Assembly (NCBI RefSeq): GCF_016774335.1 | Contig: NZ_JAETWA010000031.1 | Location: 62,001-126,000, forward strand | Length of the DNA stretch: 64,000 nt | DNA from: Luteimonas saliphila | GTDB taxonomy: Bacteria > Pseudomonadota > Gammaproteobacteria > Xanthomonadales > Xanthomonadaceae | Reading direction: 5' to 3' | In this document: positions 39,602-48,592 of the stretch, piece after piece | How positions within the stretch are numbered: position 1 is the stretch's first letter | Layout of the letters: each line of letters begins with the position of its first letter | The notes under the pieces: generated by a model | What the model was told of the DNA's origin: nothing | Seen by the model: only the letters and a program-made list of their open reading frames with translations | Database searches by the model: none | Program-made: the position numbers and the translations under genes

Positions 39602-41188
39602 ATGACCAGCCGACTCCGCGCCGCCGCCCACGGCGATGCCTCCCTGTCCGAACGTGCCCGCATCGCCCTCGAGGTACTCGAAGCGATCCGCGACGACCGC
39701 AGCCTGCTCGACGCGCTGGACCCGGCCGACCGCATCCGCCTGCTGCAGGCGGTCGCGCTGGTGCATCACCCGGAACCGCGCGCGCGCCGCAAGCAGGCCA
39801 AGAACGAGGCACGCGAACGCGCACGCGAGAAGGCGCGCGCGACAGAAGCGTTGCTCGACCGGACCGGCATCCGCACCCTGCGCCGCAAGCCGGTGTTCAC
39901 CACTCCCAACTATTTCCCGCCGCAGCCGCCCGGACAGCACGATCCTCGCAACAATGCGGCCGATCCGGTCTCGCATGGCGAGTCGCCGGAACTGCTGCAC
40001 TGCTATGTCTGCAAGCGCAAGTACACCCGCGTCCACCATTTCTACGACCAGCTGTGCACGACCTGCGCCGAGCTCAACTTCCGCAAGCGCACCGAAACCG
40101 CGGACCTCACCGGCCGCGTCGCCCTGCTCACCGGCGGGCGGGTGAAGATCGGTTACCAGGCCGGCCTGAAGCTGCTGCGCGCCGGCTGCGCGCTGATCGT
40201 GACCACGCGCTTCCCGCGCGATTCGGCGCAACGCTACGCGCAGGAACCGGATTTCGAACAGTGGGGCCACCGCCTCGAGATCTTCGGCCTCGATCTGCGG
40301 CACACCCCCAGCGTCGAAGCGTTCTGCGCCGAACTGCTCGCCACCCGCGACCGGCTCGACTTCATCGTCAACAACGCCTGCCAGACCGTGCGCCGTCCGC
40401 CGGCGTTCTACGCGCACATGATGGCCGGCGAAACCGCCGCGCTGCATACCCTGCCCGAGCACGTGCGCAGGCTGGTGGGCGGCTACGAAGGCCTGCGTGC
40501 GGCGGACCTGCTGCCGGGCGGCAGCCAGTCGCTGGTGAACGGGACGTCCGGAGCCAGGCCCGCGGGGCTGGCACGTGCGGCGGAACTGTCGCAGGTGCCG
40601 CTGCTGGCCGACGAACTGCTCGGCCAGGCGCACCTGTTCCCGGAAGGACGCGTCGACCAGGACCTGCAGCAGGTGGACCTGCGCGGACGCAATTCCTGGC
40701 GCCTGCAGATGGACGAAGTGCCCGCGGTGGAGCTGCTGGAGACGCAGCTGGTCAACGCGGTGGCGCCCTTCATCCTCAACGCGCGCCTGAAGGCGCTGAT
40801 GCTGCGCACCCCCGACGGCCAGCCGCCCACGCGCGACAGGCACATCGTCAACGTCTCGGCGGTCGAGGGCCAGTTCTACCGCAACTTCAAGACCACCAAG
40901 CACCCGCACACCAACATGGCCAAGGCCGCGCTGAACATGATGACGCGCACGGCGGCCGCCGATTACCACGGCGACGGCATCCACATGAACGCCGTCGACA
41001 CCGGCTGGGTGACCGACGAGGATCCGGTGGAGATCGCCGCACGCAAGATCATCGAGGAGCGCTTCCACCCGCCGCTCGACATCGTCGACGGCGCGGCACG
41101 CATCGTCGACCCGATCATCGACGGCATCAATACCGGCCACCACGTCTGGGGCCAGTTCCTCAAGGACTATGCGCCGACGGATTGGTGA
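39602..41188 (+). CDS. Large SDR oxidoreductase with internal zinc ribbon
   Basis: A 528-residue protein, about twice the usual SDR size. The N-terminal 120 residues are helical and charged. A four-cysteine ribbon follows: CYVC (Cys134, Cys137) and CTTC (Cys152, Cys155), 18 residues apart. The Rossmann domain starts near 175 with ALLTGGRVKIGYQAGLKLL, then VNNACQTVRRPP. There is a long insert before NVSAVEGQFYRNFKTTKHPH, in which the catalytic Tyr/Lys pair appears to be Y-x-x-x-K-like (YRNFK). Its last 60 residues are repeated at 42449-42632. Substrate unknown. Confidence 0.82.
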   Translation: MTSRLRAAAHGDASLSERARIALEVLEAIRDDRSLLDALDPADRIRLLQAVALVHHPEPRARRKQAKNEARERAREKARATEALLDRTGIRTLRRKPVFTTPNYFPPQPPGQHDPRNNAADPVSHGESPELLHCYVCKRKYTRVHHFYDQLCTTCAELNFRKRTETADLTGRVALLTGGRVKIGYQAGLKLLRAGCALIVTTRFPRDSAQRYAQEPDFEQWGHRLEIFGLDLRHTPSVEAFCAELLATRDRLDFIVNNACQTVRRPPAFYAHMMAGETAALHTLPEHVRRLVGGYEGLRAADLLPGGSQSLVNGTSGARPAGLARAAELSQVPLLADELLGQAHLFPEGRVDQDLQQVDLRGRNSWRLQMDEVPAVELLETQLVNAVAPFILNARLKALMLRTPDGQPPTRDRHIVNVSAVEGQFYRNFKTTKHPHTNMAKAALNMMTRTAAADYHGDGIHMNAVDTGWVTDEDPVEIAARKIIEERFHPPLDIVDGAARIVDPIIDGINTGHHVWGQFLKDYAPTDW

Positions 41189-41303
41189 GATTCGAAGCGG
41201 GCTGCGGAGCGATCGGGCCCGGCATCCGCCCCCCTTGCGTGACCGCGGTCCCCCGTTAAGCTTGGCCCCGCCGTGGCGCAGTGCCCGTGGCGGGGACATC
41301 CCA

Positions 41304-41831
41304 ATGACGATGAAGCTGACAATCCGGGATGTTCACTCCAGCGAGTTCGAGGCGCTGGGCCGGCTGATGGTCGGGGTGTACTCCAGCCTCGAAGGATTTC
41401 CCACGCCGGCGGAGCAGCCGCGCTACTACGAGATGCTGGCCGACATCGGCCGGTTGAGCGAGAAGCCCTCCACCCACGTGCTCGTCGCGCTCTCCGGAGA
41501 CGGCCGTCTGGTCGGCGGGATCGTCTACTTCGACGATATGGCCCAGTACGGCTCGGGGGGCAGCGCCACGTCGATCAGGGACGCCGCGGGAATCCGCCTG
41601 CTCGGCGTCGACCCGGCGTTCCGTGGCTCGGGGGCGGGCAAGGCGCTCACCCTGGCGTGCATCCAACGGGCGCGTGAACGGGGGCATTCGCAGGTCATCC
41701 TGCACACCACGCAGGCGATGACCGTTGCCTGGCGGCTCTACGAGAAGCTCGGCTTCGTGCGTTCCGGTGATCTGGACTTTCTCCAGGACAACCTGCCGGT
41801 CTTCGGATTCAGGCTCGGACTCGAGGCGTGA
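41304..41831 (+). CDS. GNAT-family N-acetyltransferase
   Basis: A 175-residue acetyltransferase. The acetyl-CoA motif is LLGVDPAFRGSGAGKALTLA (beta4 and the RGxGxG/A loop), with VILHTTQAMTVAWRLYEKLG in the final motif. It would transfer an acetyl group from acetyl-CoA to an unknown amine. Start ATG 41304. It is followed by the decayed cupin and the copied SDR tail, so its original neighbours may have been lost. Confidence 0.9.
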   Translation: MTMKLTIRDVHSSEFEALGRLMVGVYSSLEGFPTPAEQPRYYEMLADIGRLSEKPSTHVLVALSGDGRLVGGIVYFDDMAQYGSGGSATSIRDAAGIRLLGVDPAFRGSGAGKALTLACIQRARERGHSQVILHTTQAMTVAWRLYEKLGFVRSGDLDFLQDNLPVFGFRLGLEA

Positions 41832-42026
41832 GGCGCAGCGCGCAAGGCAAGACAGACGCCCCGCCCCGGGTAGCCGACCCCGCCGGCACGAATGCCGGCC
41901 GCGGAAGCCCGCCTCACAGCCCGTAGTTTCCGACCCGTTGTTCCCCTGCGAGCCGTCCGGACATCGTCCCGGGCACCTTTCTCGACCCGATGCCAGTCCA
42001 GTCCCGATCGGTCCGGATCCAGCCCC

Positions 42027-42055
42027 GTAGCCCGGATAAGCGCAGCGCATCCGGG
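42027..42055. repeat. REP-type palindromic repeat, single copy
   Basis: Starts GTAGCCCGGATAAG and ends GCATCCGGG, with internal dyad symmetry. It matches the three copies at 52555-52752 base for base over its length. It lies within the frame of the truncated cupin, on the strand where its translation reads ...GCAALIRATG, so it was inserted after or at the end of that gene. Confidence 0.8.
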
Positions 42056-42114
42056 TACACAATCGCCCAACCGCCCCCCCGGTCGGCCCCGCCGGATCTC
42101 CGCATGAAACCAGC

Positions 42115-42448
42115 GAGCCATCCAGTCCAGATCGGTCTGGATCCAGCACGGCGAGTGATGAATGTCGATCGTCTGCAGGCGGCCCGGTCCGAGATTCTCG
42201 AATCGATGCGGAACGCCCGCGGGACCGAGGACGACTTCGCCGGCGGCGACATCGATGGTCGCTTCCCCGACGAAGAACCTGGCCCGTCCTTCGATGACGA
42301 TGAACGTCTCGTCGTACGGATGGACATGAAGACGTGGACCGGCGCCTGGCGTGTCGGTCCCGTAGGCCAGCACCGTGACCGCCCCGCCCAGGGCGACGCC
42401 CTCGATGGATCCACGCCACGGCCCTCGGCGACGGGATCGAACAGCCGC
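42115..42448 (-). pseudogene. 5'-truncated cupin-domain gene
   Basis: The minus strand reads VALGGAVTVLAYGTDTPG, LHVHPYDETFIVIEGRARF and GVPHRFENLGPGRLQTIDI, a single cupin barrel with histidines HVHP and a later HRF. Its start is missing: the frame meets the copied SDR tail at 42448. Just before the junction another frame reads KRLFDPVAEGRG, so a second frameshift may also be present. Beyond about 42115 the frame runs into REP sequence with no natural stop. This looks like a broken gene. Confidence 0.7.
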
Positions 42449-42632
42449 TTGGGTGACCGACGAGGACCCGGCCGAGATCGCCGCGCGCAAGATCATCGAG
42501 GAGCGCTTCCACCCGCCGCCCGACATCGTCGACGGCGCGGCACGCATCGTCGACCCGATCATCGACGGCACCAACATGGGCAACCACGTCTGGGGCCAGT
42601 TCCTCAAGGATTACGCGTCGACGGACTGGTGA
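42449..42632 (+). pseudogene. Copied C-terminal tail of the large SDR
   Basis: These bases encode WVTDEDPAEIAARKIIEERF and, at the end, GQFLKDYASTDW. They are a copy of the last 60 residues of the SDR at 39602-41188, with 54 of 60 positions identical. It has no start of its own and begins exactly where the truncated cupin ends. It is therefore a duplicated fragment rather than a gene. Confidence 0.85.
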
Positions 42633-42713
42633 AACCCAGGACGGCACCGGCACGGTGCGGCATGCTGGCCGGGGGTACGTGCGCGTACTCGCGCGCGCTC
42701 GCAAATCCGAGCG

Positions 42714-44246
42714 CTATCGCTGCTTCCGCGCGGTGCCTCGCACCCTCAACGTGCCGAACTCCGTCGGCTCCCAGACGACGAGTTCCAGATCCCGATCCCG
42801 GAACACGACGTCAAGGACGAAGCGGTTGATCCGGCTCAGGCGGTTGAGCTCGATCCGCAGGCGCCCGTCCTCGAACCATTCTGCGCGCCCGGCCGAGATC
42901 GCACCTCCCTCCACAGTCGTTATGCGATACCGGCCGTCCAGCCCGAGAGGCTGGACGAGCGTGTCACCGTTTGCGAGTCCGAGGGTCAGCGCGTTTGCGC
43001 CGCGAGCCTTGAACTCGACCGCGAACGAGCGCAGGCCGAGCGCGTTCTCCTCCAGTTCGTACACGCGACCCGACAGGCGCCCGGGTACCGTCGCTGATGC
43101 GGGCGAGCGATGGGCGGGAGCGGCCGCAATCCGGCGCAGCGCCTCGTCGAGCCTGCTCTGGTTGGCGGGATCCGGCGGGAGCGGAGCATTCGAGCGCACC
43201 GATTTCAGAATGTACTGGCCGATGTCGAACGGTTCGAAACCACCACCCGTGGTGACCACCACCATGTTGTTCCCAGGCGATATGCTGATGCGCTGACCGC
43301 CGCGCCCGACCGCTTCGAACAAGCCCGGCAAGCGGTGGGGCATCCACCAGCCCAACCCGTAGTCGTTGTCTTCGTTGGCCCGGAAATGGTGCGCGACCGA
43401 CGTCTCGACCCAGGCTTCCGACAGCACATGGTGGTCGGCCCAGCGTCCTTCGTTGAGCATCAGCAGGCCGAGCTTCGCCATATCCGTCGGCCGCAGCTGC
43501 AGGTCGCCCCAGCCGTGGCTGATGCCCCGCGCGTCCGCCGGCCAGTGCACGTCTGTGATCCCCAGCGGCCCGAACAGGTGCTGGCGCGCGAAGTCCAGGG
43601 CGGACATTCGCGTACCCGATGAAATCGCTGCCGAAAGCAGGTGGAAATTGGGACTGCAGTAACCGAAGCGCGTCCCGGGCTGCGCCAGCGTCGGCAGTCG
43701 CAGCGCATGGGCCGCCCAGTCCTCCGTGCCACGCATGGCCCGAAGCTCCGGTTCGCCACGCTTGAAGCCGCAGTCGAAACCCGACCGCATCGAAAGCAGA
43801 TCGCCGAGCCGGATCGTCTTCGCGACGTCGGTTGCGCCCGCCGTGACGTCGGTGGGCAGTGAAGAGACGAGGCTCTGCTCCGGCCCCTGGAGAAGGCCCC
43901 GGTCCGTCGCAAGGCCGACCAGCATGGAGACGACGCTCTTGGTCACCGACGCAACGTCGTGGCGGACCTCCGGTGCATAGGGATGGAAGTAGGCATCCAG
44001 CACGATCACGCCGTTCCTCACGACGGTAACGCTGTGGACGTTGAGATTCTTCGCCAGGGCGAACTGCAATCCGTCCGCAAGATCCGCCGAGCTCATACCC
44101 TGCGCCTCGGGGGACGACATCTCCCAGTGCGTCGTGGGCCAGTGCGCGGGCGCCGGCGGAACCTGGTCCCCGGCAAACGAGATCGATGCCGGGGCGACGA
44201 GCGCCATCGCCAGTGCAGGGAAACTCCATCGTCTCGGTCGTTCCAT
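42714..44246 (-). CDS. Exported serine hydrolase (class C beta-lactamase-like)
   Basis: A 510-residue exported enzyme. Signal peptide MERPRRWSFPALAMALVAPA, then SISFA-G. SxxK is SVTK in HDVASVTKSVVSM. The tyrosine motif lies in RFGYCSPNFHLLSA. A C-terminal beta-domain follows the catalytic domain (from about residue 370: RLSGRVYELEENALGL, later ELVVWEPTEFGTLRVRGTAR), as in esterase/6-aminohexanoate-hydrolase-like members. The reaction is unknown. It is divergent from a GlxA-type regulator 256 bases away. Confidence 0.85.
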   Translation of the reverse strand: MERPRRWSFPALAMALVAPASISFAGDQVPPAPAHWPTTHWEMSSPEAQGMSSADLADGLQFALAKNLNVHSVTVVRNGVIVLDAYFHPYAPEVRHDVASVTKSVVSMLVGLATDRGLLQGPEQSLVSSLPTDVTAGATDVAKTIRLGDLLSMRSGFDCGFKRGEPELRAMRGTEDWAAHALRLPTLAQPGTRFGYCSPNFHLLSAAISSGTRMSALDFARQHLFGPLGITDVHWPADARGISHGWGDLQLRPTDMAKLGLLMLNEGRWADHHVLSEAWVETSVAHHFRANEDNDYGLGWWMPHRLPGLFEAVGRGGQRISISPGNNMVVVTTGGGFEPFDIGQYILKSVRSNAPLPPDPANQSRLDEALRRIAAAPAHRSPASATVPGRLSGRVYELEENALGLRSFAVEFKARGANALTLGLANGDTLVQPLGLDGRYRITTVEGGAISAGRAEWFEDGRLRIELNRLSRINRFVLDVVFRDRDLELVVWEPTEFGTLRVRGTARKQR

Positions 44247-44502
44247 TGGATACCTGTCGGTTTCTGGGCGTGTCGGTCGGGGAAATGTCGATGGCACGAT
44301 GGGGGGGGCTATCTACCCCTGCCCTGTGAACGCGCGCCACATGTCGGCGTCGCGCCCGCTCCGCAGCGTGACCTGCGGGTACCGCGCCCCGCCATGGCGA
44401 GGCGGGTGCCCATCGCGATCCCGTGGGTCTCCCCCGGATTGACCCATCCAGCATGCCTGATACGCTCCCGGCACGACCGACAACTTTCCATCGTTTCGTG
44501 CC

Positions 44503-45468
44503 ATGGCCCACCGCATCGCCATGCTGGTCTACCCCGATTTCCAGCTGCTGGATGCGACCGGTCCGCTCGCCGCGTTCGAGATCGCGCAGCGACATGCCGC
44601 CGGGTTCTACGCGTGGGGGCTGGTGGCAGGGACACCGGGACCGGTTCCCAGTTCGGCCGGCGTCATCCTGCAGGCGGATCCGTTCGGCACGCCGGCCCAC
44701 GTCGACACGCTCATCGTCGTGGGAGGATTCGGCTCCGTGGCCGCCGCCCGCTGCCCCGCCACGCTGCGCTTCGTGCGGGCCTGCGCCAGGCGCGCGCGAC
44801 GCGTAGTCAGCATCTGTTCCGGCGCTTACGTCCTCGCGTCGGCAGGGCTGCTGGATGGCCTGTGCGCCACCACGCACTGGAGCCACGGCGCGGATTTCTC
44901 CAGGCGCTTCCCGCAGGTGCGGCTGGACGCCAACCGGATATTCGTGAAGGCAGGCAATATCTGGACGTCACCCGGCATCACGGCGGGCATCGACCTGGCG
45001 CTCGCGCTGATCGGCGAGGACGTGGGAGAAGACATCGCGCGCAAGACCGCGCAACAGCTCGTCGTCTACCACCGGCGTCCGGGCGGCCAGTCCCAGTTCT
45101 CCCCGCTCCTGGACATCGAACGTGCCGAAGGGCGATTCGCTGCGCTGCTGGATTACATGCGCACGCACCTGCAGCGCCGGCTGAGCGTGACCGAGCTTGC
45201 GAACCACTGCTGCATGAGTCCACGACACTTCTCGCGTCTGTTCACCGCGGAAATCGGCATCGCCCCTGCAAAGGCCGTGGAGCGGCTGAGGGTGGATGCG
45301 GCACGCGCCGCACTGGAGAGCGGGGCCCGCTCCATTCATCGCGTCGCGAAGCTGCACGGCTTCGACAATGCCGAGCGCATGCGGCGCAGCTTCGTCCGCG
45401 TCCTGGGCAGCCCTCCGTCGAGCCTGAAGACGTGCCAAAGGGCGCCAGCGACAATCGACGCCGGCTGA
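44503..45468 (+). CDS. GlxA-type (DJ-1/PfpI plus AraC) transcriptional regulator
   Basis: A 321-residue regulator. A DJ-1/PfpI-like domain (residues 1-180) has MLVYPDFQLLDATGPLAAFE, VVGGFGSVAA and the Cys in VSICSGAYVLASAG. The C-terminal AraC domain has VTELANHCCMSPRHFSRLFT and the second motif VAKLHGFDNAERMRRSFVRV. Such proteins sense small metabolites or nicotinamide-type compounds. It lies divergent from the serine hydrolase, with a run of eight G (near 44301) in between. Confidence 0.9.
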   Translation: MAHRIAMLVYPDFQLLDATGPLAAFEIAQRHAAGFYAWGLVAGTPGPVPSSAGVILQADPFGTPAHVDTLIVVGGFGSVAAARCPATLRFVRACARRARRVVSICSGAYVLASAGLLDGLCATTHWSHGADFSRRFPQVRLDANRIFVKAGNIWTSPGITAGIDLALALIGEDVGEDIARKTAQQLVVYHRRPGGQSQFSPLLDIERAEGRFAALLDYMRTHLQRRLSVTELANHCCMSPRHFSRLFTAEIGIAPAKAVERLRVDAARAALESGARSIHRVAKLHGFDNAERMRRSFVRVLGSPPSSLKTCQRAPATIDAG

Positions 45469-45597
45469 CAGCCGACGGCTGCGGCGCAGCCCTGCAAACC
45501 TGCGCGCGCATTGCGCCACCTACGCCTGGAACCGGTCCGATCCCTCCGGACAACACCCCATCACCCGTGCCGTACACGATTGCGCCCGACGATCGCG

Positions 45598-46080
45598 TCA
45601 TCGGCCCTCGGCAACGCGTTCGAAGGTGATGATGCTGCGCGTCTCGCCCTTGTCCGCCCAGTTCGGCATCACCCGCCAGGGCGTGAGCACCTGCAGCCGG
45701 TCGCCGTCGAGCGCGAACTGGCGACGTTGCTCGGTGCCGACCCAGGCCGGGTTCCAGGCCACGTCGACCGCCGTGACCCAGTCGTCGCCCTCGATCCGGT
45801 AGCGACCGGTATACGCGATGAGGGTCTCGAGCAACTGCGCCATCTCGCGGTCGCTGTCGCCCGGCAGGCGGCCATCGCCGGTCAGCATGAACCACACGCG
45901 GCCCTCGCGGCTGAAGATCGTGTAGCCCGTCGGGCGGTCGCCCATCGCCGGGAACCGCTCGCCCGTGGACGCGACCTCCACTTCATACGACACCAGGCAC
46001 CACGTGCCCACGACCGCAGGCGACGCCGCAACCGGCCCGGATCCCGTTTTCAGCTTGGGGGGCGAGGACATCGTCCCCAC
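45598..46080 (-). CDS. Lipocalin-like domain protein
   Basis: A 160-residue cytosolic protein. It starts with VVGTWCLVSYEVEVASTGER, the G-x-W signature of lipocalin-like proteins, and continues with GYTIFSREGRVWFMLTGDGR. A short beta-barrel is expected. It may bind a small hydrophobic ligand. The family (lipocalin-like) has few characterised members. The divergent neighbour is the RAYT element. Confidence 0.8.
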   Translation of the reverse strand: MGTMSSPPKLKTGSGPVAASPAVVGTWCLVSYEVEVASTGERFPAMGDRPTGYTIFSREGRVWFMLTGDGRLPGDSDREMAQLLETLIAYTGRYRIEGDDWVTAVDVAWNPAWVGTEQRRQFALDGDRLQVLTPWRVMPNWADKGETRSIITFERVAEGR

Positions 46081-46119
46081 TCTGCAACGGATCCTTCCCC
46101 GAGATCAACCCTGGACCAG

Positions 46120-46958
46120 AACCGGGGTCAGAGTGGAATTTTCCTACGCCCGGGTGCGGCGGTCGCCGATCGCCGCAGGCACTCGACCGTCGCAGTCTGG
46201 ACCCCCGTCATCGCAAGGACGCGATCATGGCCCGCCAGCCCCGTATCGACCTGCCCGGCATCCCGCAACACATCGTCCAGCGCGGCAACGACCGCCAGCC
46301 CTGCTTCTTCACCGATCTCGACCGCATCCGCTACCTGCAGGACCTGCGCGACATCGCGCGGCGCGAGTACTGCAGCATCCACGCCTACGTGCTGATGACC
46401 AACCACGTCCACCTGCTGGCGACGCCGATGGCGGCGGGGGGCGTGGGCCGCATGATGCAGGCGCTGGGCCGGTGCTACGTGCGCTACGTCAACGACCGCT
46501 ACCACCGTACCGGCACCCTCTGGGAAGGGCGCTACAGGTCGTGCCCGGTCCTGGAGGATGCCTACCTGTTGCGCTGCCAGCGCTACATCGAACTCAACCC
46601 GCTGCGCGCCGGGATGGTCGAAGATCCTGCGCGCTACCGGTGGTCGAGCCACCGGAGCAACACGTCGCCTGCCGATGATCCGTTGCTGCACCCGCATCGT
46701 GCCTGGCTGGCGCTGGGGCCGGACCCGCAGACCAGGCATCGCGCCTGGCGCGCCCTGGTGATGGAACGCGTGGATGCCGCCGAGACGGATGCGATCCGTC
46801 TGCACCTGCGGCGCCAGCAGCTGTATGGTCCGGACCGCGTTCGCACGTCCATCGAAGCGCAGCTGGGCCGGACTGTGGGACCGGGTAAGAGGGGTCGGCC
46901 GCGAAAGGCATCGCTGCCGCTCGCCGAAGCATGAGAAAGTCGAACCTGACCCCGGTTT
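46120..46958 (+). mobile_element. RAYT element with inverted flanking repeats
   Basis: The transposase gene is bounded by short inverted sequences. The left end starts at 46120 with AACCGGGGTCAG, and the right end finishes at 46958 with CTGACCCCGGTT. They share this 12-base core and then a more diverged extension of about a dozen bases (left GTGGAATTTTC; right GAAAGTCGAAC, inverse). Such REP-like flanks are typical of REP-associated tyrosine transposases, which are usually single-copy and domesticated. Confidence 0.75.
46227..46934 (+). CDS. REP-associated tyrosine transposase (RAYT, Y1/IS200-like)
   Basis: A 235-residue transposase of the Y1 (HUH) group. The histidine motif is NHVHLLATP (about residue 57). 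The catalytic Tyr lies in RCQRYIELNPLRAGM, after ...GTLWEGRYRS. The C-terminus (PGKRGRPRKASLPL) is the RAYT-specific tail. It acts on REP palindromes by single-strand nicking. REP copies at 42027 and at 52555-52752 are likely targets. It sits within the inverted flanks at 46120-46958. Confidence 0.92.
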   Translation: MARQPRIDLPGIPQHIVQRGNDRQPCFFTDLDRIRYLQDLRDIARREYCSIHAYVLMTNHVHLLATPMAAGGVGRMMQALGRCYVRYVNDRYHRTGTLWEGRYRSCPVLEDAYLLRCQRYIELNPLRAGMVEDPARYRWSSHRSNTSPADDPLLHPHRAWLALGPDPQTRHRAWRALVMERVDAAETDAIRLHLRRQQLYGPDRVRTSIEAQLGRTVGPGKRGRPRKASLPLAEA

Positions 46959-47032
46959 CTTGCGCGGTTTCGCCGCATTCGGGCGCCCGGTTTCGCTGCG
47001 ATTCCCTGGGTCGGAACGGGCAGACTGCGCGC

Positions 47033-48592
47033 ATGGACAAGACAGCCGCCAACGCATCACGCCCGGTCCTGACCCTGGGCAATCCCGTACTCGAAGCACC
47101 GTGCACCGCGGTGTCGTTCCCCGATCCCGGCCTCGCGGACGAGCTGCAGGCCATGCATGCGACGCTCGCCGAGTTCCGCGCCCGAAGCGGCTATGGCCGG
47201 GCCATCGCGGCGCCGCAGGTGGGAATCCCGAAGCGGATCGTGGCCATGCACCTGGGAGCGACGCCATTCGCGCTGATCAACCCGGAGATCACCTGGCGCA
47301 GCAGCGAGATGCAGGAAGTCTGGGACGATTGCCTGAGCGTCCCAGACCGGTCGTCCGCGTACTGCGGCATCGCAGCGTCAGTCTCGCCTACCACGACGAG
47401 CGTGGGCAGCGAATCGAATGGCGGCACCTGCCCCCCCGACATGGCCGAGCTCGTCCAGCACGAGATCGATCACCTCGACGGCGTGCTGATGACCACGCGG
47501 GCCTCGGATGTCGACCCGATCCGGCCGATCGCCGAACACGCCTCGCTCGTGGCACAGGCCAGGCCCCGCCATCGCCTCAGCCTCGCCCGCATCGCGCGCG
47601 CCGCCCGGGACATCCCGCCGGAATTCGCGAACTCGCCCCAGTTCGAGTACGAGCCGCTGTCGGAGGCACTCGGGTGCCGGCTGACGCTCAAGCTCGAGTT
47701 CGCGAACCCCATCCGCAGCTTCAAGGCCCGGGGCGCGGCGTTCGTGGTGAGCGAGATGCTCCGGCGCGGCGAACGCGAAGGCGTCGTCTGCGCCAGTGCC
47801 GGCAACTGGGGCCAGGCCATGGCCTACGTCTGCAGCCTCCATGGGCTCCCGATCGTGGTGTACGCCGCCCATAACGCGAACCCGCTGAAGATCGCCCGCA
47901 TGCGGGCGCTGGGCGCGGAAGTCCGGCTGCACGGCACGGACTTCGACGAGGCCAAGGCCGCTGCGAAAGCCTTCGCTGCCCGGGCGGGAATGCGGATGGT
48001 GGAAGACGGCCAGGAACCCGAGATCAGCGAGGGACACGCCACCATCGCGATCGAGCTGCTGGCGCGCAACCGGCACTTCGACAGTCTCGTGGTGCCGTTG
48101 GGCAACGGCGCACTGCTCAACGGCATCGGGCGCTGGACCAAGGCAGCTTCGCCCGCCACGCGCGTCATCGGCGTGTGCGCCGCCGCGGCCCCGAGCATGG
48201 CGCGCTCCTGGCGCGGCGGGCGCGTTGTCGAGACCACCGCCGCGGAGACGATGGCCGATGGGATCGCGGTGCGGGTGCCCATCGCGGATGCCGTGGACGA
48301 CATGCACGGCATCGTCGACGATGTCCTGCTGGTCGACGAGGAAGACATCGCGCGTGCGATGGTCCTGGCGCACGACTGCGCCGGGATCGTGCTGGAACCC
48401 GCGGGCGCGGTGGGGATCGCCGCCATCCGGGCCTACCCGGCCCATTTCGCCGGACAGCAGGTGGCGACCGTCCTGTCCGGGAACAACATCGAGCCGGCAG
48501 GCGGCACGAGGCTCCCGACACCCTTGTCTCCGTCCCGCTATCGCCCGCTGTCTCCCCCGGCCGTCGCGGCCGCTGGAGCGATGGCCCCCTGA
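47033..48592 (+). CDS. Fusion of a peptide-deformylase-like and a PLP-dependent (threonine-dehydratase-like) domain
   Basis: One frame of 519 residues encodes two domains. Residues 1-165 are peptide-deformylase-like: SGYGRAIAAPQVGIPKR, DDCLSVPD with Cys100 and HEIDHLDG with His143 and His147. Between 107 and 135 the frame is wrong. Another frame reads VVRVLRHRSVSLAYHDERGQ over bases 47347-47437, and the change back is at a run of seven C (47431-47437). Residues 190-500 are a fold-type II PLP enzyme: RSFKARGA with Lys231, SAGNWGQAMA and VPLGNGALLNGIG. Its end overlaps the convergent hydrolase gene by 55 bases. Confidence 0.75.
   Translation: MDKTAANASRPVLTLGNPVLEAPCTAVSFPDPGLADELQAMHATLAEFRARSGYGRAIAAPQVGIPKRIVAMHLGATPFALINPEITWRSSEMQEVWDDCLSVPDRSSAYCGIAASVSPTTTSVGSESNGGTCPPDMAELVQHEIDHLDGVLMTTRASDVDPIRPIAEHASLVAQARPRHRLSLARIARAARDIPPEFANSPQFEYEPLSEALGCRLTLKLEFANPIRSFKARGAAFVVSEMLRRGEREGVVCASAGNWGQAMAYVCSLHGLPIVVYAAHNANPLKIARMRALGAEVRLHGTDFDEAKAAAKAFAARAGMRMVEDGQEPEISEGHATIAIELLARNRHFDSLVVPLGNGALLNGIGRWTKAASPATRVIGVCAAAAPSMARSWRGGRVVETTAAETMADGIAVRVPIADAVDDMHGIVDDVLLVDEEDIARAMVLAHDCAGIVLEPAGAVGIAAIRAYPAHFAGQQVATVLSGNNIEPAGGTRLPTPLSPSRYRPLSPPAVAAAGAMAP

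Noticed and set aside
44313..44522. A short minus-strand frame with RYPQVTLRSGRDADMWRAFT
   Set aside because: It looks more ordered than most shadows but is short, has no known family and overlaps the divergent promoter region. It was not kept as a gene.
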